The notes below the pieces were generated by a model, which was not told where the DNA came from, searched no databases, and was given only the letters and a program-made list of their open reading frames with translations. Below are positions 1-5,970 of a DNA stretch of 8,725 bases, piece after piece. The translations under genes were made by a program, and so were the position numbers. The stretch lies in contig JBEKLP010000091.1 of the NCBI GenBank assembly GCA_050010135.1, forward strand, positions 1 to 8,725, read 5' to 3'. The DNA is from FEN-1073 sp050010135 (GTDB lineage: Bacteria > Chloroflexota > Anaerolineae > Anaerolineales > RBG-16-64-43). The stretch's first letter is position 1, and each line of letters opens with the position of its first letter.

Positions 1-317
1 GAACTGCCCGGATGCTCGCCGTGGAGGGGTTTGGCGTCTTGGAAGCGGAAAACGGCATAAAGGCCGTGGAGCTGTTTAAAAACGAAAAACCGGATGCGGT
101 GCTCCTGGATCTGATCATGCCGGAAAAGGACGGGGTAACCGCCTTAAAAGAGATCTTGGCGGTAAACCCCGAAGCCAAGGTCATTATGCTGGCTTCCACG
201 GGCCAGGAAACGATGGTGTTGGAGGCGATCCGGGCTGGTGCGAAAGATTACATTGTCAAGCCGTTCGAACGCGAGCGTGCGGTGGGAGCGATTCGTAAAA
301 TCCTGGGACTCCTCTAA
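1..317 (+). CDS. CheY-like single-domain response regulator, 5' partial
   Basis: This is the C-terminal part of a receiver domain. The frame is open to the left edge (first full codon at 3), so the true start and the N-terminal acidic pocket lie outside the window; the ATG at 12 is internal. Visible receiver landmarks are the phospho-acceptor Asp in VLLDLIMP (codon 108-110) and the conserved Lys in YIVKPF (codon 258-260). The segment GQETMVLEAIRAGAKDYIVKPF closely resembles Bacillus-type CheY as I remember it. No output domain follows, and the protein ends shortly after the last receiver helix. By family it would take a phosphoryl group from a histidine kinase and act by protein-protein contact, for example in chemotaxis or as a relay; the partner is not visible. 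The conserved Ser/Thr switch position after the fourth strand appears to be Ala (IMLASTGQ). The gene converges on the HD-GYP gene and overlaps it by 4 nt. Confidence 0.93.
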   Translation, partial: TARMLAVEGFGVLEAENGIKAVELFKNEKPDAVLLDLIMPEKDGVTALKEILAVNPEAKVIMLASTGQETMVLEAIRAGAKDYIVKPFERERAVGAIRKILGLL

Positions 318-2665
318 TTCACTCTCCCCGCGACCGGGGAGAGGGTTTCATCCTGTTCCAGCATAGATAAGAACATATTTAAAACCTGCGGGTCGAAATG
401 CTTTCCGGTTTCGCCCCGAAGATATTCCCGCACCTTGCCTTCGGGCCAAGCTTTTCGATACGGCCGTTCCGACCGCAAAGCATCCCAAACATCCACGACG
501 GAGAATATTCGCGCCGAGAGGGGAATGGCTTCCTCGCGCAATCCACGGGGATATCCGCTGCCGTCCCATTTCTCATGGTGGCAGTACGGAATGAGCAGCG
601 CCGGCCGCAGGTAATTTACCAGCGATAGCAACCCGTAGGCATATTCCGGATGGCGCCGCATGGTTTCCCATTCCTCTTCCGAAAGCGGCCCGGGCTTGAG
701 CAGGATACTATCCGGGATTCCCATCTTTCCGATGTCGTGCAACAGCGCCCCGCGCCGGATCTGGACCAATTCGTCCTCGCCCACCCCCATCGTGCGCGCC
801 AGGCGCAGGGTCATCTCCGTCACCCGGATCGTGTGGCCCTCGGTTTCCCGGTCGCGCAAATCCAGCGCGCGGGACCAGCCTTCGATGGTGGCGTCGTAGG
901 CCATGGCGAGATCGAGGTTGGATTTCTGCAAGCCTTCGAATAACGAGGCATTGTCGATGGCGATCGCGGCCTGGACGGCCAGGGTGTCGAGGAATTCCAG
1001 CCACTCGTTATCCGGTTCGAGCGGCGCACGGTTGAAGATTTCCAAAACGCCCTTCACCTGACCCTTCGCCACCAGCGGTGCGGCGAAGTAGGAAATAAAA
1101 CCCTCTTCGGTCAGGAGTGGGGCGCGCCGGAAAGCCTCCTCGGACTTTGCCAGATCCGGGACGCTGATCAGGCGGCGCTCCAATGCGGCGCGGCCGGCCA
1201 CGCCTTCGCCAAGCCTCAGCTTGGTTTGATGGACCGCCGGACTGTGGAACCCCCGCGCGGCGGCGAATTGCAGGGTCTGGGTGCGCGGATCCAGAAGCAA
1301 GACCGAAGCGGCATGGATTCCCAGCCGGATGGTCACCTGATCCAGGAAGAAGTTCAGCGTCACCCGTAAATCCAGACTGGAGGTGATCGCCATATCGATC
1401 GCCCGCAACGCGGTGATATGCTGCAACCGGCGCTGGGTCTGTTCGTGCAGCGCGGCCCGGCGCAGGGCATTGGCGGCAATATCCGCCACCGCCGTTAGAA
1501 TTCGCAACTCCTCTTCGTTGATCTCATTGTTGCATCCAACCCACAGGGCCCCGATCGTCTGTCCCTGGGAGACCATCGGCACGCAGACCACGTCCGCCAG
1601 CCCGTTCATCCAGTCTTTGGCGTTGCGAACCGGCTGGTTGATTCCCGCCGAAGTGGGAAAATCCTGTCCGACGCGTTTACCTTTTCGATCCGCCCATACC
1701 CCGGTGGCAAGTTCCACTACCATGTCGTCGCTCAGCAGGTCTTTCATGGCCAGGGCGGTGCCTTCCGCCTTGAGCAAGTCCTTCAATTGCTGGAGGAGCA
1801 CCGGATAGATTTCGCTGCGGGTCGGGGCGGATCGCATCGCGCTTGCCACCGAAACGACGGCTTTTAATTCCCGGTCGCGCTGTTCCCGTTCCGTGATGTC
1901 GCGAATGATTCCTTCGACGGTTTGCTTCTCCAAGGACCCGTTCCCGACCTGCACCACGCGCTGCTCCAGCCAGACGGTTTTTCCATCCTTGCGCAGGAAG
2001 CGGATTTTTGATCCCGAACGCGAAAGCGAGGATCCCGAACCGTCGGTTCCATTCTCCCGGCCGGGTTCTTCCCTGGCGGAGAGGATTCGCTCCGACCAAA
2101 GCTGGGGGCGTGAGTAGAACTCCTCCGGCGTATATCCGGTGATTTTCTTCACCGAAGGGTTGAGGTAGAGAAATTTCTGGTCCTTTCCCCGCCGGTAACG
2201 GAAGATGATGTCTTCCGCGTTCTCCGCCAGGCGTAGGAATTGCTCCTCGCTTTCTTGAAGCGCGAGTTCCGTCTTGCGCTTCTCTTCGCCGGCTTCCTTC
2301 TCGCGGATCGCCCGGTCCACAGCGGTGCTCAGCCTGGCCAGCCGGTCCTTTAACAGATAATCCGCCGCCCCCTCGCGGATGCATTGCATAGCGGTTTCGT
2401 CGTTTACTGTTCCGCTGACCACGATGCATGGAGTATCGGGTGAGTGTTCCTTGAGAATCGAAAGCCCCTTGAGCGCGTCGAAACCCGGGAGGAGGTAGTC
2501 CATGAGGACGATCTCCGGCCGGTTTTGCAGGGCGATGAGAAAATGCTCTTCGTCGCGGACGCGCGTAGCCGACAGATCGTACCCGGAACGCCGTAGTTCG
2601 CGTTCGAGCAGTTCCGCATCGTCGGAAGAATCTTCCACAATCAGCAAACGAAGGGGTATCGACAT
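314..2665 (-). CDS. REC-PAS-GAF-GAF-HD-GYP cyclic-di-GMP phosphodiesterase
   Basis: A 783-residue soluble signalling protein with no membrane segment or signal peptide. Domains in order: receiver, about residues 5-120, with D56 in IVLMDYLLPG and K106 in YLLKD; a short helical linker; PAS, about 140-262; GAF, about 285-405; a second GAF, about 430-575; and HD-GYP, about 590-770. The HD-GYP site looks complete: H610, the H643-D644 pair with G646-K647, H696-H697 and the GSGYP motif (702-706), plus D725 and D728. The family hydrolyses cyclic di-GMP using a metal centre. Phosphorylation of the receiver and ligand binding by PAS/GAF probably tune the activity; the ligands are unknown. I start at 2665 because MSIPLRLLIVED begins the receiver fold and GGGGGAG lies 6 nt upstream. 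An in-frame ATG at 2746 would add 27 residues unrelated to the domain and has no such site. The last codons run through a palindrome (322-343). Confidence 0.95.
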   Translation of the reverse strand: MSIPLRLLIVEDSSDDAELLERELRRSGYDLSATRVRDEEHFLIALQNRPEIVLMDYLLPGFDALKGLSILKEHSPDTPCIVVSGTVNDETAMQCIREGAADYLLKDRLARLSTAVDRAIREKEAGEEKRKTELALQESEEQFLRLAENAEDIIFRYRRGKDQKFLYLNPSVKKITGYTPEEFYSRPQLWSERILSAREEPGRENGTDGSGSSLSRSGSKIRFLRKDGKTVWLEQRVVQVGNGSLEKQTVEGIIRDITEREQRDRELKAVVSVASAMRSAPTRSEIYPVLLQQLKDLLKAEGTALAMKDLLSDDMVVELATGVWADRKGKRVGQDFPTSAGINQPVRNAKDWMNGLADVVCVPMVSQGQTIGALWVGCNNEINEEELRILTAVADIAANALRRAALHEQTQRRLQHITALRAIDMAITSSLDLRVTLNFFLDQVTIRLGIHAASVLLLDPRTQTLQFAAARGFHSPAVHQTKLRLGEGVAGRAALERRLISVPDLAKSEEAFRRAPLLTEEGFISYFAAPLVAKGQVKGVLEIFNRAPLEPDNEWLEFLDTLAVQAAIAIDNASLFEGLQKSNLDLAMAYDATIEGWSRALDLRDRETEGHTIRVTEMTLRLARTMGVGEDELVQIRRGALLHDIGKMGIPDSILLKPGPLSEEEWETMRRHPEYAYGLLSLVNYLRPALLIPYCHHEKWDGSGYPRGLREEAIPLSARIFSVVDVWDALRSERPYRKAWPEGKVREYLRGETGKHFDPQVLNMFLSMLEQDETLSPVAGRVN
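322..343. terminator. GC-rich palindrome at convergent gene ends
   Basis: CTCTCCCCG (322-330) and CGGGGAGAG (335-343) form a perfect 9-bp stem with a 4-nt loop. It lies 5 nt past the stop of the receiver gene and inside the last codons of the HD-GYP gene. Only three T residues follow on the plus strand and there is no T-run on the minus strand, so it is a weak intrinsic terminator at best. It also resembles the CCCTCTCCCC...GGGGAGAGGG palindromes dispersed through many GC-rich bacterial genomes. A terminator for the plus-strand gene and a dispersed repeat copy are both possible. Confidence 0.4.
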
Positions 2666-2671
2666 CAATAT

Positions 2672-2678
2672 CTCCCCC
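2672..2678 (-). promoter_or_regulatory. Ribosome binding site fixing the HD-GYP start
   Basis: On the minus strand GGGGGAG stands 6 nt before the ATG at 2665. It favours this start over the ATG at 2746, which has no comparable purine-rich site. Confidence 0.75.
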
Positions 2679-2735
2679 AGGAATTTCCTGCCGGGGGATC
2701 GGTTGTTCCTTTTTGAATTGTCGCGAAGTTGAAAA

Positions 2736-2765
2736 GTTATAATCAATGTACCGTCCAGCTAAAAA
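2736..2765 (-). promoter_or_regulatory. Possible promoter for the HD-GYP gene
   Basis: The minus strand has TATAAC (2741-2736), 5 of 6 to the -10 consensus. TTTTTA (2765-2760) lies 18 nt upstream but matches the -35 consensus at only 3 of 6. Transcription would start near 2729, giving a leader of about 64 nt. The same spot also reads TATAAT on the plus strand (2738-2743) with TTGAAT 19 nt upstream, so its orientation is ambiguous. Confidence 0.3.
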
Positions 2766-2779
2766 GAACACCGTAAGAA

Positions 2780-2836
2780 GCCGATAAAAACAGCCTAAAC
2801 ATAGCATTAATCGGCGGTTTATTGGCTGTTTTCGGC
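2780..2836. repeat. Extended imperfect inverted repeat in divergent region
   Basis: The arms pair in three blocks: GCCG (2780-2783) with CGGC (2833-2836); AAAACAGCC (2787-2795) with GGCTGTTTT (2824-2832); and TAAAC (2796-2800) with GTTTA (2817-2821). A 3-nt bulge lies on the left, a 2-nt bulge on the right, and the loop is 16 nt, for 18 bp in all. The A-run before and T-run after CAGCC/GGCTG look like a bidirectional terminator, yet no gene ends here. It lies between the HD-GYP promoter region and the glmS promoter. It could be an insulator, an operator or an element remnant; I cannot decide. Confidence 0.55.
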
Positions 2837-2889
2837 GACACCAATCAGTATCTTAATCCGCAGGATACGCTGGAATGGAGATCCGCCCC

Positions 2890-2919
2890 TTCAATCCCGG
2901 CCTCCTTCGGTGGTAGAAT
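2890..2919 (+). promoter_or_regulatory. Likely promoter of the glmS ribozyme and gene
   Basis: TAGAAT (2914-2919) matches the -10 consensus at 5 of 6 and has the TG of an extended -10 at 2911-2912. A weak -35, TTCAAT (2890-2895), lies 18 nt upstream. Transcription would start near 2926, about 38 nt before the predicted ribozyme cleavage site. The -10 sits inside an 8-bp inverted repeat, GCCTCCTT (2900-2907) and AAGGAGGC (2935-2942), which might be an operator. Confidence 0.5.
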
Positions 2920-2963
2920 TTTTATATCTTCGGAAAGGAGGCGACATCTTTTTCGGGAAGAAA

Positions 2964-3185
2964 AGCGCATGGGCCGGCACAAGCCGGTTGACGAGGCGAG
3001 GGCTCCCGGTTTCACCACCGGGCTAATCCTGGGTGAACGTTCCAGGAGAAAATCGAAGGATCAGCGGATACCCTCCGGGTACGCCATTACCCGAATTCTT
3101 CCCCCCAAAGCAGGACGGTTCCTGCAATAAATTCCGGATCAACGCTTCCCGGGCAACCGGGAAGAAAAATCCGGCGACGTGGCGA
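2964..3185 (+). ncRNA. glmS ribozyme (glucosamine-6-phosphate-activated, self-cleaving)
   Basis: This leader RNA matches the glmS ribozyme class in sequence, pairing and gene context. Cleavage is predicted between A2964 and G2965 in AAAAGCGC. P1 is GGCCGGC (2972-2978) with GCCGGUU (2983-2989), including two G-U pairs, closed by a 4-nt ACAA loop. UUGACGAGG (2988-2996) is identical to the consensus; its G2990 corresponds to the general base called G40 in the Thermoanaerobacter ribozyme. P2 is GAGGG (2998-3002) with CCCUC (3071-3075). Between them AUCGAA (3052-3057) and GCGGAU (3064-3069) keep the consensus order and spacing. P3 is CGGGUA (3076-3081) with UACCCG (3088-3093). Its loop CGCCA (3082-3086) pairs with UGGCG (3180-3184), making the P3.1 pseudoknot. 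Two downstream hairpins (3110-3125; 3145-3164 with a GCAA tetraloop), the second enclosed by 3134-3139/3169-3174, fill the P4 region. Known function: the gene's product triggers cleavage and mRNA decay. The 46 nt at 3003-3048 are an apparent insertion. Confidence 0.92.
3003..3048 (+). other. Two-hairpin insertion inside the glmS ribozyme
   Basis: Relative to the consensus I remember, where the P2 5' strand runs straight into UUUAUCGA, this ribozyme has 46 extra nt between GAGGG (2998-3002) and AAAAUCGA (3049-3056). They fold as CCCGGU (3005-3010) with ACCGGG (3017-3022), loop 6 nt, and UCCUGGG (3027-3033) with UCCAGGA (3041-3047), loop 7 nt. Whether this is an expanded known peripheral stem or a new one needs the family covariance model. 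Confidence 0.7.
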
Positions 3186-3358
3186 TAAAATCCCATTCCA
3201 ACAAATCGCATGATCGGCTGCCCGGCAGGACGGCGTTTCTCTATCTCCACGCGGCGAGCGCAGAGTTGCAGTCCTCATTCCGGGATGCGCGCTTTGCCAT
3301 CGGTCCGCAATTGGGACGCAACCGCCGCCAGCCGGCGGCCTTTCGGAGGTTTTCCGCA
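3186..3358 (+). promoter_or_regulatory. glmS untranslated spacer with hairpin and ribosome binding site
   Basis: About 170 nt separate the ribozyme from the glmS start. Just before the start, GCCGCC (3324-3329) and GGCGGC (3334-3339) form a 6-bp hairpin, 5 nt upstream of GGAGG (3345-3349), which lies 9 nt before the ATG at 3359. The frame stays open back to a GTG at 3179, but that GTG overlaps the P3.1 strand of the ribozyme and would bury the N-terminal catalytic Cys, so the spacer is untranslated. I recognise nothing else in it. Confidence 0.7.
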
Positions 3359-5200
3359 ATGTGTGGAATAGTCGCTTACATCGGTTCGCAAGACGCCGCC
3401 CCGATTTTGCTCGACGGGTTGAAACGCCTGGAATACCGCGGTTACGATTCGGCCGGGATCGCCGTGGTGCAAGACGGAAAAATCGTTCTGCGCCGCGCGG
3501 CCGGGAAGCTTTCCAACCTGATCCGCAATGTGCAGCTTCACCCCGTTCACGGAACTGTCGGGATCGGCCACACCCGCTGGGCCACCCACGGCGAACCCAG
3601 CGAACGCAATGCCCATCCCCACGCCAGCGCTTCGGGCGCGATCGTGGTGGTGCACAACGGTATCGTCGAGAATTTCCAGGAGCTGAAAAAGGAATTAGTC
3701 GCCGCGGGCGTGGTCTTCCGCTCCGACACCGACACCGAAGTGATCGCCCAGTTGATCGAGCGCTATGTAATCGCCGGGGCGGCGCTGTTCGAAGCGGTCC
3801 GTCAGGCCGTCGGGCGCCTGCGCGGCGCGCACGGCATCGTGGTGATCTCCTCGCGGGAGCCGGACGGGATCGTAGCTGCGCGGCTCGGCAACGCCGGCGG
3901 CGTGACGATCGGCGTGGGCGAGGGCGAAATGTTCGTCGCCTCGGACATGCCCGCGCTGCTGGATCACACCCGCAAAATGGCCTTCCTGGATTCCGGCCAG
4001 ATTGCATTGGTGAAGGAAAACGGTTTCGTCGTCCAGACGCTGGACGGCGTGCCGCTCGAGATCCCGGTACAAACGGTTGAATGGGACGCGGTGGCCGCGG
4101 AAAAGGGGAACTACCGGCACTTCATGCAGAAGGAAATCCACGAGCAGGTGCGCTCGCTGGGCGATACGATGGCCGGGCGGGTGGATTTCGAGCGCGGCGA
4201 AATTTTTCTCCCCAGCCTGAACCTCACCCCGGAGCTCGCCCGGCGGATCAATCGCGTAATTCTCACCGGCTGCGGGACCGCAGCCCATGCCGGGATGGTC
4301 GGACGGTTGCTGATCGAACGCCTGGCGCGCATCCCGGCTGAATTGGACATCGCCTCGGAATTTCGATACCGTGATCCGATCCTAGACAAAGACACGGTGG
4401 TCATTTCCATCTCGCAATCCGGCGAAACGGCGGATACGCTGGCGGCGATGGAGGAGGCGCGGCGGAAAGGAGCGCTGCTGTGGAGCATTGTCAACGTCAT
4501 CGGCTCGCAGGCGATGCGCATGGCCGACGGGTACCTCTCCATGCAAACCGGACCCGAGATCGGCGTGGCATCCACCAAAGCCTTCACCGCCCCGCTGGTC
4601 GACCTGTATATGATTGCCGTGCTGCTGGGGCAATTGCGCGGGACGCTGCCGGACCAGGAGTGGATGCGCCGGGTAGCCGAACTGCGCCGGCTGCCCGGCC
4701 TGGCGGGGGAATGCCTTGCGCGAGAAGACGCAGTAGCCAAGGTGGCCGCCGTCCTGAAAGACACAACCCATTGCATCTTTCTCGGCCGCGGAACCAACAT
4801 GCCGATCGCCTACGAGGGCGCGCTCAAACTTAAGGAGATCTCGTACATCCACGCCGAGGGATACCCGGCCGGCGAGATGAAGCACGGGCCGATCGCGCTG
4901 GTGGACAAATCCATGCCGGTGATCGCGCTCGCTCCACGCGACCCGTGGTATGAGAAAATGGTCAGCCAGGTGGAGCAAGCCAAGGCCCGCGGCGGAACGG
5001 TCATCGCGGTGTGCACCGACGGCGATGAGCAGATCCCAGCCTTGGCGGATTACACGCTCCCCATTCCCGACGTCTCCTGGATGCTCAGCCCGGTGTTGAC
5101 CGTCCTCCCGCTGCAGCTTCTGGCCTATCACGTGGCCGTGCTGCGCGGCTGCGATATCGACCAGCCGCGGAATCTCGCCAAGAGCGTGACGGTGGAATAG
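3359..5200 (+). CDS. glmS: Glutamine-fructose-6-phosphate aminotransferase (isomerizing)
   Basis: GlmS converts fructose-6-phosphate and glutamine to glucosamine-6-phosphate and glutamate, the first step toward UDP-GlcNAc for peptidoglycan and other amino sugars; it acts in the cytoplasm. The 613-residue length fits the family (E. coli about 609). The N-terminal class II glutaminase domain (about 1-235) begins MCGIVAYIG; Cys2 becomes the nucleophile after Met removal, which fixes this start. It also has LEYRGYDSAG, GHTRWATHGEP (70-80) and HNGIVENF. Two SIS sugar-isomerase domains follow (about 290-430 and 460-600) with SQSGETADT, STKAFTAP, ALKLKEISYIHAE and KHGP. E493, H509 and K608 correspond to E. 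coli E488, H504 and K603. The C-terminus PRNLAKSVTVE is the family signature. The gene stands alone between its ribozyme leader and a strong terminator, so it is probably a single-gene transcript controlled by its product. Confidence 0.98.
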   Translation: MCGIVAYIGSQDAAPILLDGLKRLEYRGYDSAGIAVVQDGKIVLRRAAGKLSNLIRNVQLHPVHGTVGIGHTRWATHGEPSERNAHPHASASGAIVVVHNGIVENFQELKKELVAAGVVFRSDTDTEVIAQLIERYVIAGAALFEAVRQAVGRLRGAHGIVVISSREPDGIVAARLGNAGGVTIGVGEGEMFVASDMPALLDHTRKMAFLDSGQIALVKENGFVVQTLDGVPLEIPVQTVEWDAVAAEKGNYRHFMQKEIHEQVRSLGDTMAGRVDFERGEIFLPSLNLTPELARRINRVILTGCGTAAHAGMVGRLLIERLARIPAELDIASEFRYRDPILDKDTVVISISQSGETADTLAAMEEARRKGALLWSIVNVIGSQAMRMADGYLSMQTGPEIGVASTKAFTAPLVDLYMIAVLLGQLRGTLPDQEWMRRVAELRRLPGLAGECLAREDAVAKVAAVLKDTTHCIFLGRGTNMPIAYEGALKLKEISYIHAEGYPAGEMKHGPIALVDKSMPVIALAPRDPWYEKMVSQVEQAKARGGTVIAVCTDGDEQIPALADYTLPIPDVSWMLSPVLTVLPLQLLAYHVAVLRGCDIDQPRNLAKSVTVE

Positions 5201-5242
5201 CGCGCTGGACAAATCAAACCATTCCCGGAATTGCATAAAAAG

Positions 5243-5276
5243 AAACGGCCGCCCCCAAACCAGAGGGCGGCCGTTT
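5243..5276. terminator. Strong bidirectional intrinsic terminator
   Basis: AAACGGCCGCCC (5243-5254) and GGGCGGCCGTTT (5265-5276) form a perfect 12-bp stem with a 10-nt loop. On the plus strand the stem ends in a run of four T (5274-5277), 42 nt past the glmS stop. On the minus strand it is followed by TTTCTTTTTATG, 22 nt past the stop of the zinc-finger gene. It probably ends both convergent transcripts. Confidence 0.88.
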
Positions 5277-5297
5277 TCGCATTGAAGTCGGGCGGTT

Positions 5298-5765
5298 TTA
5301 TATTTGCCAAATCCAAGGCCCGATCAACCCGGAAGTATTCGACGTAGCCGACATCAATAGCCCGAAGATCATGAAGAGACCGTAGCACACGCCGGCAAGA
5401 ATCACCAAAGCGGTGACTATTCCGCCGAGGATCAATCCCGCCAGCGCCATCCCGCCCCCGCTCTGCCGGCCGCCGCTTTGTTTTATCTGGCTGCGGGCGA
5501 TGAACCCGGTAATCATCGCCGCGATGGCGAACACAATCCCGCATCCGTAGCAAACCACCATGGGCACAGAGAGGATTCCGAGGATCAGACTGGCGATGGC
5601 GAGCCCGTTGGTGGAGGTGGTGGATTGAGATGGAATTACCTGCGGAAGGTCCTGAGGGCAATAAATATTTCCCGCGACGGTGTTGGTGCATTCTCCGCAG
5701 ATGGGTCTTCCGCAGCTAGAGCAGGTTCCCGTGGCTTCCCGATCGGGATGGATGTAGCAATTCAT
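5298..5765 (-). CDS. B-box-type zinc finger plus DUF4190-like membrane protein
   Basis: A 155-residue protein of unknown function. The N-terminus is a small zinc-binding module in the style of bacterial B-box fingers: C3, H6, C15, C18, C23, C26 and C36, with the pattern CYIHPDREATGTCSSCGRPIC. A Ser/Thr-rich linker (about 46-53) leads to two hydrophobic segments (about 54-90 and 104-139). They have the GLAIASLILGIL and GMALAGLILGG pattern of the DUF4190 family, joined by a basic loop (IARSQIKQSGGRQ). The finger is probably cytoplasmic, but topology is not certain. I choose the ATG at 5765 because AAGGAG lies 5 nt upstream and MNCYIHP starts the finger; the in-frame ATG at 5783 has no ribosome site. 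It follows the LiaF-like gene on the same strand after about 205 nt and ends before the terminator shared with glmS. Confidence 0.85.
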   Translation of the reverse strand: MNCYIHPDREATGTCSSCGRPICGECTNTVAGNIYCPQDLPQVIPSQSTTSTNGLAIASLILGILSVPMVVCYGCGIVFAIAAMITGFIARSQIKQSGGRQSGGGMALAGLILGGIVTALVILAGVCYGLFMIFGLLMSATSNTSGLIGPWIWQI

Positions 5766-5770
5766 GTCAA

Positions 5771-5776
5771 CTCCTT
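5771..5776 (-). promoter_or_regulatory. Ribosome binding site fixing the zinc-finger gene start
   Basis: Minus-strand AAGGAG is 5 nt before the ATG at 5765. It supports the shorter 155-residue product over the start at 5783. Confidence 0.8.
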
Positions 5777-5817
5777 TTAGCATTTAGACTGAGACGATTT
5801 TGTTCGTGCCTTTTCAG

Positions 5818-5870
5818 CGCCTCCCGGCTGGTTGCTAGGAGGCGGTGATCCTCATTCTACCCAACCAGCC
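5818..5870. repeat. Interleaved inverted repeats in the gap between the membrane genes
   Basis: Two perfect inverted repeats interlock. CGCCTCC (5818-5824) pairs with GGAGGCG (5838-5844), and GGCTGGTTG (5826-5834), which lies in that loop, pairs with CAACCAGCC (5862-5870). In RNA they would be alternative hairpins or a pseudoknot. In the minus-strand transcript only 1 nt separates the third and fourth arms, so switching between two forms looks more likely there than a full pseudoknot. The element ends 52 nt upstream of the zinc-finger gene start. No T-run follows on either strand, so it is not an ordinary terminator. Confidence 0.55.
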
Positions 5871-5970
5871 CGACCAACCCTGATAAGCTTCCCCCGGTTA
5901 TTTTATATCCACATTACAGGTTTCCATGGTTGGCCAGATCCATTGAAATTCTTATTGCCGTGGTACCCGT

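Noticed and set aside
2666..2780. Possible cyclic-di-GMP riboswitch upstream of the HD-GYP gene
   Set aside because: I looked for a GEMM-like conserved core on the minus strand and did not find one; the leader is short and AT-rich.
1677..2807. 376-codon minus-strand open frame overlapping the HD-GYP gene in another frame
   Set aside because: The other frame has coherent receiver, PAS and GAF domains here. This one is rich in Arg and Gly with no recognisable domain.
2822..3130. 102-codon plus-strand open frame through the glmS leader
   Set aside because: It runs through the ribozyme, whose RNA pairing explains the sequence; the translation is basic and resembles no protein. The AAAGGAGG at 2934-2941 has no start codon at a usable distance.
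3179..3358. Extended glmS start at GTG 3179, adding 60 residues
   Set aside because: The extension would put residues before the N-terminal Cys that must be exposed for glutaminase activity, has no good ribosome site, and begins within the ribozyme P3.1 strand. GGAGG before 3359 decides the start.
3087..5236. Long minus-strand open frames opposite glmS, such as 3087-4007 and 4382-5236
   Set aside because: They are antisense shadows of glmS and its ribozyme, with no ribosome site or family resemblance.
5766..5970. tRNA-like or coding content in the gap between the two membrane genes
   Set aside because: There is no T-loop motif or cloverleaf, and no open frame with a ribosome site. The only structure is the interleaved inverted repeats.
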